Assembly (NCBI GenBank): GCA_022606425.2
Contig: JAHDVF020000673.1
Span: 186,001-250,000 of the forward strand
Reading direction: 5' to 3'
Length of the DNA: 64,000 bases
Source of the DNA: Lepidostoma basale
Taxonomy: Eukaryota > Arthropoda > Insecta > Trichoptera > Lepidostomatidae
Shown: positions 19,160 to 30,479 of the stretch, piece after piece
Layout: every line of letters starts with the position of its first letter
Numbering within the stretch: position 1 is the first letter of the stretch
Position numbers and translations under genes: made by a program
Notes under the pieces: generated by a model
What the model was told of the DNA's origin: nothing
What the model saw: the letters and a program-made list of their open reading frames with translations, nothing else
Databases searched by the model: none

Positions 19160-19745
19160 TATTTATAAATCAAGAAGGACCAGGCCACATTTAATCTACT
19201 GTTATTTCCCTCTATGTCCCGCCTTACATGCAGATAACACTAAAAAGCACTTTAAATATTTGTAAACAAAATATATAAAAAGAAAAAAGACACGGGATTA
19301 AATGGGAAGCGGACTCATGGACACATGACAGCGGGAAATGAAAGGAGGAACAGAGGAGACAAATGTGGAATAACGTGAGTACCCACAGCGTTATTATATA
19401 GCGGACACGGGACAGGTCAAAGGAACAGAACATTACAAAAATCTCAAACATATACATATTTTAAGAAATCGCCACGATGGGGAGGGCGAGGCCCAGCTCT
19501 GCAGTCAGTCCCCACCCCCAGCGAGGCAATCAGTACACCCTCAGAGGGGTCAGAGACGGCACTATTACAGCCGACCGTACCCCAAATAGGAGTATAAAAC
19601 AGGAGCAGCAGCCCAAAGACTAACGGGTTAAGGGGCACAAGGAGCTCTCAGGCCCCTCAGCAATGCTGAGGACACTGTTCGGACTGCAAGACGACCCGAC
19701 CACACGCCAGCCGAACATGGACCACACAACATATACCAGGAAAGA
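19160..19745. other. GC-richer unit with TATA-box motif
   Basis: A block of about 550 bp is richer in G+C than its surroundings, most so at 19,470-19,720. On the plus strand GGAGTATAAAACAGGAGCAG (19,588-19,607) looks like a core promoter. It could be an LTR or a promoter of another element, but no paired LTR, primer-binding site or protein was seen. No class is given. Confidence 0.35.
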
Positions 19746-19829
19746 ATGAGAGATGGTTCGTCATTATGAAGATATTTTCGGTTTGAATAGACTCCTCTCA
19801 TTTCAATAACTGTTTTTTTATATATTTAT

Positions 19830-19985
19830 TTTAATTTGATAATGCCGTAGAAGGGCGAAACAAGTCATTCCATAAAAAAACTTAATAAAACTCCTAGAAG
19901 ACAGACGTTTTCACTTATACCTACTAATTATTTAATGTGGAGTTTTACATCATTGTTCAAGAAACAATAAATAACTCTTTATTTA
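19830..19985 (+). repeat. H2 arm with hammerhead-like core
   Basis: TTTGATAATGCCGTAGAAGG, then GCGAAACAAGTCATTCC, is the H2 core. Then come AATAAAACTCCTAGAAGAC and the outer end TTTACATCATTGTTCAAGAA. The same order, reversed, is seen at 30,945-31,075. Confidence 0.6.
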
Positions 19986-20159
19986 ATTAATTTTGTAATT
20001 TTTATCCAATATGTATTATATTTTAAATTTCCTTCGCTTTTCTATAGATATATTCAATTTTCATTAAATCGGTTTATCTGCAATACAAATAAATATGATA
20101 AATGTATTGTATTCATTTACAGAACATCATTTAAAGTATTTTATATATTATAACATAAT

Positions 20160-20512
20160 TTCCCATTGATCTTGGAACCCAGACCTGGCGTGAGAGCGAT
20201 AATTTGTAGCCAAAGGAGCAACCAAGAGATCCGTACGATGACCCAGCAACTCCTTATAACGAGCACCGTGAGAGTCAGTCACCTAGTATGGATTGGGAAC
20301 GTGTACCGAGTCGGAGAGACGTTTAGACTAACCGGAGTAAGACCTCTAGGTTTAGACAGTGCCGAATGGATAATGTTCTGGCTGATCTGGCTAGGTTGGG
20401 CGAATCAGACTGCTGGGAACAAAATGTGCAGGATCGAGGAGAATGGAATAAAATCATCGAGGAGGTTAAAACTCTTCGAGAGTTGTATGTTCATAGGATG
20501 TAAGTTATGATG
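20160..20512 (+). pseudogene. Non-LTR retrotransposon C-terminus, other family
   Basis: A plus frame ends RMDNVLADLARLGESDCWEQ, NVQDRGEWNKIIEEVKTLRE and LYVHRM, stop. This QDRxxWxxxxxxxKTL pattern closes many non-LTR ORFs. Upstream frames are broken. It is not close to LINE-A to LINE-E. Confidence 0.6.
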
Positions 20513-20525
20513 CATTAACATGTGT

Positions 20526-20702
20526 GTCGACGGGATGATGGAAGACGGAGCCAGAGCGTTACTGAATAGAGGCCAAGGTTGGGCCGGAGAAGTATCGAGA
20601 GGACAGCCTACCAGGTGGAGCGATGATATTGTGCGTACGGCGGGAAGGATCAGGAGAACACTGGGGAGAGTTCTCGCGACTGAGAGGGATGGCGTGGATT
20701 GA
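20526..20702 (+). pseudogene. RTE-type C-terminal fragment
   Basis: The frame contains GEVSRGQPTRWSDDIVRTAG, which matches the GRPPTRWSDDI block of the RTE-type copy at 17,470. The following QDR...W block is garbled by indels. Confidence 0.6.
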
Positions 20703-20704
20703 TA

Positions 20705-21031
20705 TTATTTGATATCTGAATTGAAGACCTTACGGGCCCGATTTATGGTATTTTCCATCACTCTTTCCAGAACTTCCGGTGATAGGTTCTCGCATTCTTG
20801 ACGGATATTCTCTTTGAGGGCTTCAAGAGTCTGAGGCTTGTTGACATAGACTCGTGACTTCAAGAAACCCCCCAAAGAGATGTCTGGAATGGATAAATCG
20901 GGCAATCTTGCCGGCCACTGCAAATCACCAAAACGAGGGATTAGGCGACCCGGAAATGCAGCCCTCAGAATATTGGTTGTGCGCCGTTGTTCCACCCTGT
21001 TGGAACCGCATGTTCTCCAATCCCAATTCAT
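20705..21031 (-). pseudogene. mariner-type transposase C-terminus
   Basis: The 108-codon frame reads LQWPARLPDLSIPDISLGGF, LKSRVYVNKPQTLEALKEN and IRQECENLSPEVLERVMENT. This is the C-terminal part of mariner/Tc-type transposases. PARLPDLSIPDISLGGFLK corresponds to the usual PPRSCDLTPLDYFLWGYLK, and the D of PDIS stands where the last catalytic D sits. The preceding catalytic region is missing. Confidence 0.75.
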
Positions 21032-21842
21032 CCAATTAGGAAAGGATTGATCCGTTGAGCATGGCTCTGTTACGCTCGCTGTTCATTTGGAGAGCTGACA
21101 AAAGACGCGCAGACGTAAAACTGACACTTAATAAAAATTATTAATCTTTTTCCGGATGTGTTTCCTACAGTGTGTAATTCTTTTTTACGGAATGCCATTT
21201 TTACTAGCATTTAAATTCGCTGTGGATATACTCGTATTACAGACAACGTGTTTATAATTTTTATTCATAAATGGATAAACTTTTCGCGGTTTTTAACAAG
21301 TGTAGTCGAGTACCGTATGGTGTTATGTACTATTATGACATTTAGCTCCGCAAGTTGCTCATGGTTCATAAGCATTTGACATAAATTTTTATTAAGTGTC
21401 AGTTTATTTGACAGCATTTGAGATAATGAGTCGGTGAGATTCAAAGCAATTTTTATCGTGGCGTGTCGGCCGAGACGATATTAACTGATGGCTGTAAGTA
21501 GACCTTTACTTCCAGCAGAGGACAAGCTGACAATGAGGATGTAAGTAAGTATTTTCCTAGCGCAACATTTATTAATTGTAAATCGATGTTTCCAGTTGAT
21601 TTTTCTTCAAAGGCATTCCATAGAATGGTTGATCTTCTTCATTGGTCCAGAGAGGCTCCAGTTGTAGATGGCGGGACCCACGAGGCGCAGTATGCGAATG
21701 CTCAATGAATATATAAATATCAATTTGGACAAATCACATAATGCACCCCGTAAGTTCCTGGTGAAATCATCACTCTCTTTAGAACCGAGCTGCTTTTATT
21801 ATTCAATTACAAATACGTTTATAATGATTTGTTAAACCAACT

Positions 21843-22500
21843 TACTAACTAGCTTACCATCACGCCCTTTCGGATGGATTGCCACATTGTTCTATTCTGA
21901 CATAACTCTCGCGCTTCTTCTACATTCACACATCGTGACACGCACGCTCGTCGATTGTTCCTACTTCAATCATGGCCGCCTTTCAGTAATTGATTAATTT
22001 GGTCATGCCCTGTCTTCCTTGGCCTTCCTCGACTTTTTTTTCCATTCACACTACTTGTATATATCTATTTAACCATTCTTCACCCATCCATTCGTTCCAT
22101 TTGTCCAAACCATCTTAGTGACCCTTTTATTTAATTTTATTTATCACGCATTCATCCACCTTACATTCCTTTCTTACTTCATCATTAGATATTCTACATG
22201 TATCGTACAATAATTTTCGGCACATTCTTCTTAGTGACCTCATTGCTACGGCGTTTATCCTACTTTCATCCTTCTTCTGCCAACTCCAAGCTTCACATCC
22301 ATACATAAGGGTCAGCACTAGAACTCCATTGTGCACTCCCATCTTTGCTTCAGTCGATATATTTCTATTTGCGGTAATGACTTTGAGTGCACTATTTATT
22401 TTGTTTCCAGCTCCAACCCTTCTGATATTTTTCTCCATTTTTTCATCTCTGGTAAACATGCTTCCCAGATAAACAAATTCGGTAACTTGCTCCTGTTAAA
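21843..22500 (-). pseudogene. LINE-A, longest copy
   Basis: Minus frames encode EFVYLGSMFTRDEKMEKNIR, GAGNKINSALKVITANRN, VLVLTLMYGCEAWSWQKKDE, INAVAMRSLRRMCRK and NDEVRKECKVDECVINKIK, a stop, then KGSLRWFGQMERM. It thus reaches from the region after the RT core to the tail. The 3' end GGCGTGATGG is followed by TAAGCTAGTTAGTAAG, a worn (TTAG)n. Confidence 0.85.
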
Positions 22501-22784
22501 TCAAATCCTAGATAATTGATTTGTTATTTGTTTAAGTACACATTAAAAACTCTCTACTACAGATATTAAGTCATTTCCAATATCGTAAATTAATCCAACT
22601 ATTTAATTAGAATAAAACATTAAAGCGAAATTGTAAAATGTAAATAAGCTAAGTCCGTTAGAACTTATCAATGAGGCGAATACTTGACGGTGGAATGCTT
22701 TTTGAAACAGTGGTTTTCCATTTCTTCCGCATGATGTTGAAATAGTGTCATTCGTATGAAGAGTTCTGTTATTTTCAATACATG

Positions 22785-22877
22785 ACTAACTAACTAACTA
22801 ACCATTACGCCATTTCCCCGGAGGGGTAGGTAGAGAGGATGGATCGTTACAATGCTCTGTCCTGGCATACCTCTCAT
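22785..22877 (-). mobile_element. LINE-A 3' end
   Basis: ACTAACTAACTAACTAACC is the (GTTA)n tail. It is followed by TTACGCCATTTCCCCGGAGG and GCTCTGTCCTGGCATACCTC, nearly the same as at 11,190-11,270. It is truncated after about 90 bp. Confidence 0.75.
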
Positions 22878-22879
22878 TT

Positions 22880-23635
22880 TATTATTTCATTAAGAATATA
22901 CGGGGTAACCTTTCATTTTACGAAACAAACTTATTAATTAAATAAATAAAGTCTAAATTAATTAATAAGTTTTTTTGACATATGAAAGGATAATTGCCTA
23001 AACATTTGGATATAAGTTTTATAACATTATATAGCATTAAGCGCTTCTACATTTTTAGTAATGATAATGCATTTGAAAATTTCCTTTTTGAAAACTCGTG
23101 TGACTTCATACGGAATACGGAATTAAATAAACTTGGTAATATTTAAAATTAATAATCTGTTTCTATAATAAGACAAAATGAATTCATTTTCAAAATCAGA
23201 TAGTAATCAATTAGTCTGCTTTGTCAATACAAACTTTTTAAAATCACGTCTTTTGGCACAAATTACAATTAAAATTTACACTGTTTATAACATCGTAAAA
23301 GAAAAATGTGCCGTTTGAAAGATATATCTTGCATTTAACTTGTATTCCGAAAATGTGCAATTCCTTATTACTATGGGTGATATATTAATACATTTTCGAG
23401 TTCTATATTATGAGTACATTCAGCCCTCGACAAAATGGCGCCTCTGAAGCGCGTGGGTTGACCAAAATTTTCCATTTATTGCAAATATTAATTTTAATCT
23501 TTTTATTTTCATGTATCTACGTTTCTCTTTGCTTTCATCTACTATATAATAAATATTTATCTTCTTGATTTTACTTCTATTTTGAGGTTGGACTACATCG
23601 TAGCTATTTTTACTTTGGATACAGCAGCTCTCAAC
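22880..23635. other. AT-rich stretch without recognised feature
   Basis: Only an inverted word pair (AAACTTATTAATTAAATAAA and its mirror near 22,960) was noted. No gene or classified element was seen. Confidence 0.35.
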
Positions 23636-23639
23636 AGGA

Positions 23640-23940
23640 TGTTGAATCATTCTCGAAGGATTTTCTTTTCGCAACACTTCGTTTTCCGTTAAATTTACTT
23701 TGGATAATCAGTTGCAAAACTGTGTATTTTTTGTTTCTCATAATGTGTCCGAAGTATAACAGTTCATTTTTCTTTCTTCATTCGTTGCAGTACTTCCTCG
23801 TTTGCGATTCTTTCTGTATATCCACATTTAAAGGCATTTAGCTTTTTGGTCTTCAATTTTGTCAAGATCCATGTCTCCATGCCGTAGAACAAGACGGGCA
23901 GCACGTAAGATCGAATTATTCTCATTCCTAATAAATGTGA
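23640..23940 (-). pseudogene. LINE-C C-terminal fragment
   Basis: Minus frames give LRMRIIRSYVLPVLFYGMET, WILTKLKTKKLNAFKCG, then after a deletion TERIANEEVLQRMKKEK, a frameshift, and ELLYFGHIMRNKKYTVLQL. This block closes a widespread non-LTR family often annotated in insects under the name craniofacial development protein 2. It is a retrotransposon remnant. Confidence 0.75.
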
Positions 23941-23944
23941 AAAG

Positions 23945-25285
23945 ACAATTAAATAATAGCATAGGTACTTGTGAAAATAAAATGTAAATAGAAGTGGACG
24001 TTGTTGGAAAATATTTTGTATAACCGCATCCGCTTATCGACTACAATATATAGCAATTATAAAAAAATAAATACGTCTTTTGAGGAGTGTAGTTCTGTCC
24101 ATGAAGTTTTCCATTAAATACCACGTTCAGCGTGCTGCCATTGCTGGATATTATATGCTATCACTCTTCGCACCGACAGGAGAATATTTTAGAGTATATA
24201 AATAAAAGCATTCACCCGTCGGTGGAAATAGCGATACATATTTTAATTTTTCGTTCATTCTTGGAGCGTTTTCTTTTCAGTCCCATATTCAGCAGCTTAT
24301 GTGAAGGTACCGCCATCTATGAGAGTTCTGTGGAATCTTTTCGTTGCAAGGATTATTTTCTTGAAAATCTGCTATATTTCTGCACAACTTAAGTTTGTAA
24401 ATAACACTTAATATTAGTTACTGTTAAATTCAATAGATGGACAAGTAAAAGAAGGAAATAAATCTCTCCTATGAAATGTGTTATTAATAGAAAACAAAAA
24501 ACTGCAACCCGTTTCATTGTAAATTGCATTCAAATTTAAGAAAAAGCATATAATTTATGTATAAACTTTTACTTTTTCATTTTAACTGAATAATTTGAAA
24601 CCTAATTATTGTTTTCCTGATAATATTAATTAAAAAAATTATGAAATTTTTTATCCGCAAATAGTAACTTAATATATTTAAAAAAAAAGTATTTTATCCT
24701 TTATATAAAATATAATTTCTCGATGAATTTATCAAAAGCTTATATGAAAACTTTATTAAAAAATGAAAACACATTAAAAGCTAAGATTATCGTTAAATTG
24801 ATTTTTTTCAAATCGTTTATCTTACTTTTATCATTCTTCTGCAATCTCCATTCTTCATTTATACTTACTTCAGACTTACAATTAGTCAAAGCTTTCTTTT
24901 CATCTGTTGAGTTTCGTTCCTCTGCATATTAGCGCTGTCAAAAATCGTCATCACTTATCGTTTATGGTAAATTGCATTCTTCGTTCGTCTTTCTTCTTCT
25001 CGTGATACCTACCGCAAAAGTAATAATTCGTAATTCGCCTCTCTCCAATCCAAATAGCACGCTTTCAATGGCTCAATACACATCTTCAATTTAGGTTCGA
25101 TATTTTTAATACGATCAATTTCGAAAGTACACATTCATTAATGTGCATTACATTAGAATTCATGATTGAAATTAGAACAACTTTGACGTGTTGTATAGAT
25201 GTGATATGTACTCGTATTTGAGAAATCTTAAGTTTTGTCATTAATACATATTCTTCGAGGATATAGACAATGTCGACTAGACAGT
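23945..25285. other. AT-rich stretch without recognised feature
   Basis: An 86-codon plus frame (24,132-24,392) has no known domain. No repeat family of this window recurs here. Confidence 0.4.
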
Positions 25286-25679
25286 TTTTACCAGGCCGTA
25301 AGCACCATAAACAATATTTGCAACATGGAGATTTATGGGGCCGTATGTAGTATTGGAATCAGTGAAGTTACTATGTGTCTCGTGCCGTGATCATTTAATT
25401 TCGATTATAAATGTGAAATTAATGTAAAATACGACTATGATTGTATTATTACTCTTTATATACGTGTTACAAATATTTTATTATAATACATTTGTTTTTC
25501 GGCAGTGCTGGTATATCTATTAGGCTGCCTAATCTCTACACTCAAAACTCTACATAACCTTTTCAACTAATGTAAAGTACTAACAATATAAATGATATAA
25601 CATTGTTAAAAATGTTTATTATTATTAGTTGTGTAAAAAAAGTCGTGATATTTTTTTAAATTTTTTGAGATTTTACAAT

Positions 25680-26182
25680 TGAAGGCTGGACATGTAGACC
25701 TTCGTGGGAGAGTGGTAAGATCTCTGACTTCCATAATGAAGGTCCCGGGTTCGATTCCCGGCGATGGCAGTGTGATTGTCACACTGTCTTCGGTCTGGTG
25801 TAGAATTCACGTGACAATAAAATGGCGATAGATTGGCTACCTATCACATGTCATGAAAATCATCAATATAATAGCTAAAATTAATGTGTATACAGTAATT
25901 ACATTCAAACAACTTGTTGTATACAAGAAAAAAAAAATAACAAAGGCACCAAGTGGTGTAAACATAAAGCAGGGAAAATAAGCAAAAACTGTTTTTTTGT
26001 TCCATATGTCATGTACCACGGGTGTCATCTTTAGGGTGACGTTTGAACTACATTAGACTATATTTAATCATTACGCACTTCTGCACAGTTATTTGCCTTT
26101 ATGTTTAAGACCGATTGGCACCAAAAACTCATATTTGACTTTTAGTGCACTTGGCACCTTTATAATGAATGTCCAGCCTTCA
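25680..26182. mobile_element. TIR element inside R1
   Basis: TGAAGGCTGGACAT at the left end and ATGTCCAGCCTTCA at the right end are perfect 14-bp inverted repeats. The insertion point is fixed by the intact R1 copy. It holds a SINE-2 copy close to its left end. No protein was found, and the superfamily is unknown. Confidence 0.65.
25690..25870 (+). mobile_element. SINE-2 copy, best tRNA-like head
   Basis: GACCTTCGTGGGAGAGTGG holds the A box, and GGTTCGATTCC (25,748-25,758) is a perfect B box. GACCTTC pairs with GAAGGTC near 25,740. The body follows: GGCAGTGTGATTGTCACACT, AGAATTCACGTGACAATAAA and TGGCTACCTATCACATGTCA. Not a working tRNA: the fold has no full acceptor or anticodon arm. Confidence 0.8.
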
Positions 26183-26439
26183 GTTGTCAGATCAAACCGG
26201 CCCTACATTTAGTTTAACAGAGGTTTCGAGACGGCATTGATACATGACCAGGTCGAATTCACTACTTAACTATTATAATATAATATTAATACATGAAAGC
26301 ATAGATTATGAAGGTTTATAAGTTTGCATTACTATACTCTGTTTTAATATGACTACGAAGAAAAATGTCTTAATTACTAATTGAACTTGGATTAATCAAT
26401 ATCAAATGTTAATATGTATGAAAAACGAGAGTTTTAAAG

Positions 26440-26525
26440 GAGTTTTATTATAATATTCATGTATGACATGTTTCGCCCTTCTAAGGTATTATCAAATGTA
26501 CAATGTACAATATCAAATGTGTTAG
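26440..26525 (-). repeat. H2 arm with hammerhead-like core
   Basis: Read minus: TTTGATAATACCTTAGAAGG, GCGAAACATGTCATACATG, then AATAAAACTCC. This is the H2 core and its flank. Confidence 0.55.
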
Positions 26526-26654
26526 TTACTTAAGAAATAACTGATATTTTTGGTAATCATTAAGACAGATGGTATCATTTCATAATTCATATAAAACTTT
26601 GTTTTTCGATTTTTAACAATAAGTTTTATAATTTTTTGATATAATTTTAGAGAA

Positions 26655-26700
26655 AAACATGTTTATCAACCGGTTTCGACTGCAATACTGATATAGTCTG
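26655..26700 (-). ncRNA. Hammerhead-like remnant, ACCGGT type
   Basis: Read minus: ATATCAGTATTGCAGTCGAA followed by ACCGGTTGATAAACATG. The GAAACCGGT half is intact; the CTGANGA half is lost. Confidence 0.35.
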
Positions 26701-26754
26701 GTACACACTACATATATACAAGAGAATACATACAAAGTATCATGCAATGGAGAA

Positions 26755-27540
26755 AACGTAATACATTGTTCTTCAAAGTCTTCAAGTGCTTTGTAATGCC
26801 ATTTACACGAGCAACTAAATCAGTTAACTTCAGATATGTAATGGATGAAACACAGTTCGAAAGAGTAGTGACCTTAATGGATATGGGGGTGTTGTTCGAC
26901 GCTTAAAATGCGTGGTTTTGTCATCGTAAACGCCAAGATCTTTCGTAGTATTCAGGTGCTGAAGTCATTGTATAATTCTCTAGTTAAAAGTCGCCTGGAA
27001 TTAAGTTCCATCATTTGGGCGTCGTATGAGGTTCGATATTCCCTAAGGGTGGAGAGGGTGCAGAAGAAATTTCTGCGATACCTCTGTCTTAAGGGAGTAT
27101 GGATATTGCTCTTTTCGAATGAATTCTTGCTAGGGTTGCTAAGCTACCAGTCACTCGGGAGAAGACGAGACATTCACTTGGGTGTTCACTTCTTTCGACT
27201 GATAGGCCGTTGTATACACAACTACGAAATTCTGAGTGATGTAAGTGTGTTCGTTCCTGATAATTATCTTCGGCAAAGGGGCCACATATCGTTTTATCTC
27301 TCACAATGTAGAACCAACCTGCCAACGGTTATGCCAGTAGGTAATGCAAAATCTTTGATAAATCGTGTCATTTTGGACGTATTTTGTGATAGTGTAGTTC
27401 ACTCGAGGAAGGCGCTTTCTTTGTTGTAATTGTGAGTTCATCATATTATTTTATTTTGTATTATTTACTTTTGTGTGTTTAAATATTAGTATATTAAATT
27501 ATCTATAAATTATTATTGAGAATCCATTGAATATATTTTG
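26755..27540 (+). pseudogene. LINE-B C-terminus, long open frame
   Basis: At 26,785-26,905 the frame reads VMPFTRATKSVNFRYVMDET and VVTLMDMGVLFDA, then a stop. From 26,908 a 173-codon frame is open to the end: NAKIFRSIQVLKSLYNSLVK, SRLELSSIIWASYEVRYSLR, RVQKKFLRYLCLK, HFFRLIGRCIHNYEILSDV and DNYLRQRG. About 50 residues between the two parts are deleted. An AT-rich 3' region without a clear tail follows. Confidence 0.85.
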
Positions 27541-27644
27541 CTTTTGGTTTATTCTTTGGTTAAACATGTTTCATTAAATTATGTAGACACGCATACGCTT
27601 TTATTAAAATTTCTTACAAATCATCGATAGCTAGTGTCAGATGG

Positions 27645-27745
27645 AGCTTCCATGACTATATAACATTGTCATAGCGCCCCTGAGGTGAGCTACTCAAGAA
27701 AACGGCGTTGTACAAATTAGCCTTATTATTATTATTATAATGGCG
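27645..27745 (+). mobile_element. LINE-E 3' end
   Basis: ATAGCGCCCCTGAGGTGAG, then CAAGAAAACGGCGTTGTAC and (TTA)n, is the LINE-E tail. Confidence 0.6.
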
Positions 27746-27944
27746 GTTACTAAATCCAGTTCAGAGTTTTGACGGTTAAGAACCAAAGAAATACGCATGC
27801 GTCCTATCTTAGTTCAAAGTCAAGAAGAATTACTCCAGATTACCAAAGTGTTACAGAGTGATAGCATTAATTAAGATTTAAATATGCACCAAATAAAAGA
27901 CACAAGAAACGGTGTGTATTCTATGATTTGACTATAGTCTTCCA

Positions 27945-28185
27945 GCAGACCTCAAGTGCATCAATCAGTCAGAGTTTAGATGGAGGCTCAAAACGCACCT
28001 TTTCAAATTATTATTTCCTGATGTAAATGTTGATCAACTGCGTCAGGTGCAGCCCTCATACTAAATATGTTAATTTTTTTTACCTAGTTCATAAAACGGA
28101 GCATTTTCTACAGCGCCCTTGAGATGAGTAATTAATCAAAATGGCGCTCTATAAATTATCAAATTTATTATTATTATTATATGAA
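27945..28185 (+). pseudogene. LINE-E C-terminus and tail
   Basis: The frame ends INQSEFRWRLKTHLFKLLFP, DVNVDQLRQVQPSY, stop. The FRxRLKTHLF motif closes many L2/CR1-like LINE proteins. The tail CAGCGCCCTTGAGATGAG, AAATGGCGCTCTATAAATTA and (TTA)n follows in proper order. Confidence 0.7.
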
Positions 28186-28689
28186 GATATATGTAATACT
28201 CGTACAATGATTTCTTCAGTAGTACTAAAATCATTTAAATAGATGCTAACTTTTATCCAATTTCAAAAGACTTTTCTTTAGAAAGGTTGTATGGTTATTA
28301 CTTTAGAACTCGGGTCCCGGAGTGGAACGATAATTATATAACTGTCTCCTTCTATTGTTGATCCATCATAAGAATGCCCCGTGAAGGCCTGTGATGCGCA
28401 TGCTCCGCCCATTCCCCCCTCTCTTGCTCTCAACACTTTTAAATCCCAGGATACTAATAAAATTGAAATATTTAAAATAATAAATAAAAAATTTATTCAA
28501 CAATCGATGTATTTGATAATGGTTTCCTCCTATAGTTAGGTAAACTCCTAACGGGCTGCTTACATAAAAGACCGTCACTGCTGGCTCAGGGGTCGGATTA
28601 ATTTTATGACCCTAAGTAAGTTCCAACTCTGCACTTAATACAATTTACAACTTCTTCTGTAGTATTTCAGAAAACTGTATTTAAAAAAA

Positions 28690-28925
28690 TGCAATTGTTA
28701 TTATTATTATTTTTCTGATGACTTGTATTTTAAGTGGGCCGTTTTGTAAAATCAATTACTCCATGGGCGCACTAGGAAATGACTGACTGAACAGTGGCAG
28801 TCTTCAGAAGTTTCTTAAATTTAACGTCACTATCCTCATACTTAATACTAACATGGAGGCTGTTCCACGCCAACGGACCCGCAACGCTGAAAGCACGATC
28901 ATAGAATCATGCTTTATTGGCTCTG
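28690..28925 (-). pseudogene. LINE-E C-terminal fragment
   Basis: The minus strand reads YDRAFSVAGPLAWNSLHVSI, then KYEDSDVKFKKLLKTATVQS and VIS, stop. RAFSVAGPxxWNSL is the hallmark of the LINE-E type C-terminus. The tail is (AAT)n, a (TTA)n run at 28,696-28,710 on the plus strand. The usual KTHLF has become KTATV. Confidence 0.75.
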
Positions 28926-28944
28926 ATGTGTTCACTTGTACTGT

Positions 28945-29192
28945 ATTATTAATAATAATAATTAATACCCGAAGATAAAAATGTATTATTTTGAAACATA
29001 TGATAATCTTTTGTTAATATATATAAATATGTATATTGCATATTACGTGGCATCAGATTTATTTTATTTCATTACTAATAATGATAATTAATTCCCGAAG
29101 ATAAAAAAATATTATTTTGAAACTTATGATAATCTTTTGTTAATAAAATAAATATTATATTGCATTTTAAGTGGCATCAGATTTATCAAATC
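28945..29192. repeat. Two-unit tandem repeat, about 125 bp period
   Basis: Each unit contains CCCGAAGATAAAA, TATTATTTTGAAAC, ATGATAATCTTTTGTTAATA and GTGGCATCAGATTTAT. Unit 1 is 28,945-29,070, unit 2 is 29,071-29,192. The units differ by point changes and small indels. Confidence 0.7.
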
Positions 29193-29439
29193 GGCCAAGA
29201 ATTGACCCGATGTTGAAAATATCATCATCGCCATAAAAAAAATAAAAAACTGATTTTCCATTTTAATATAGAACCTGAATAAGTTAATGTATTTTGACGG
29301 TCAGATAGATACTGAAGACAGCTCCGCTAGCCGATAGGGCTGCGCGGGGATGAGGGATCGTAGCGTGGGGAGAGGAATGCGCAGTAGAAACCAAATTTCG
29401 TCATCTCACAGAGTATTATTATGATGGATCAACAATAAT

Positions 29440-30330
29440 TTATTTTTCGATTAAATTAAACAATGTACAAAACATATGACTCATATGAGTTATGAAATTT
29501 TAAGACGTTTTTATTAAAATTTCGGCTAATATTATTATTATGGGTTTAGAGCTAATTAAAAAAATATTTATCTGAATATAATAAATATGCCCATTACCCG
29601 TAGATCCGTTTCCCGTCTTCCCAGACAATACAGTAGTCCAGTCAAATTCACGGTCAACCTCGAAATGTTAGATTATAAGATGAAAACTCGTATACACCTT
29701 AATTTTGAAGTTCTTAAAGTTGTCTCAAAAGTCTCATAAAATGTAGTGTCTGCCTCGCAAGTAAATCAAGGTCAAAGGTCACAAAATTTGTTTTTCGCGA
29801 TTACCGAGGTTTCTTTAGCTCCAATGATGTTAACGTTTATTATAAAAATTGTAGAGCATAAAAATGTACACAAATTTTGTTCCAAACATTTTTTCATACC
29901 CTCAACCGTTTTTGAGATAGAGGGCAGAGAGTGCGTAGCGCTAGGACATACACACTGTAATCCAAGGTCAACTGTGAATCTCGGTGAATGTATATAGTTA
30001 AATTCCCTGTATAAAGTTATTAAATCATTAAAATATCATTAACAATGAAAAATTTGTATTACTCATTGACTCAAGATTTTATGAGTATTGTAAATGCTGA
30101 CTTAATTTTCTTAAATAAATATTTTCTCGCAAAGCAACCTAAACATAACGAATAGATTAAGATTGCAGAAGGCTGTGGGTTAAAATCCTGCAGGAACCGT
30201 TAAGTACATTTCATTTTTTGTCATTTTTTTTCATTTTGTGAATAACAACATTGTAATAAAGAGTATTTTTTTTATTATTTAATTTATATTTAATCTGAAT
30301 TTTTACAACCATTTTTTTTTCTTCACTTTT
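29440..30330. other. Unassigned stretch
   Basis: At 29,650-29,990 weak inverted words (GGTCAACCTCG and AAGGTCAACTGTGAATCTCGG) and CCCTCAACCGTTTTTGAGATA hint at an old DNA transposon. No protein or clean terminal repeat was recognised. Confidence 0.3.
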
Positions 30331-30333
30331 TAC

Positions 30334-30370
30334 GAACATGTGTCGTGCCACAGATGCCCTTCCTCAGTGT
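30334..30370 (-). ncRNA. Hammerhead-like core, H3, intact CTGAGGA
   Basis: Read minus: CTGAGGA (consensus CTGANGA), one extra A, GGGCATCTGTGGC, then ACGACACATGTTC in place of GAAACATGTT. The 5' core half is perfect and the 3' half has mutated. It complements 32,118, where the 3' half is perfect. Confidence 0.5.
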
Positions 30371-30479
30371 AATTTTTTTTATCAATTAAAATTAAAGTAT
30401 CTGATGTTCCTCTTCATATTATATAATATATTTTATTGTTCATATTATATAATATATTTATAAAAATAAATGTTGATTG

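Larger units (their letters stand above)
25290..26262. repeat. Dispersed repeat R1, copy 2 with nested insert
   Basis: It aligns with 10,405-10,925 from AACAATATTTGCAACATGGA to TTTCGAGACGGCATTGA. Copy 2 is split at 25,680 by a terminal-inverted-repeat element and resumes at 26,183 with GTTGTCAGATCAAACC, equivalent to AGCTGTCAGATCAATCC in copy 1. Confidence 0.65.
28354..29437. mobile_element. TIR-flanked unit of about 1.1 kb
   Basis: ATTGTTGATCCATCATAAGA near 28,354 and its inverted match at 29,415-29,437 begin a longer, looser inverted region (GTGA, TGCGCAT, CCCC words in the same order). It contains a LINE-E fragment and a tandem duplication. No transposase was seen. The target duplication was not resolved. 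Confidence 0.5.

Noticed and set aside
23640..23940. Craniofacial development protein 2-like host gene
   Set aside because: This name is often given to retrotransposon ORFs. The piece is frameshifted, internally deleted and 5'-truncated.
25697..25770. tRNA gene call on the SINE-2 head
   Set aside because: The B box is perfect, but there is no full cloverleaf and a SINE body follows.
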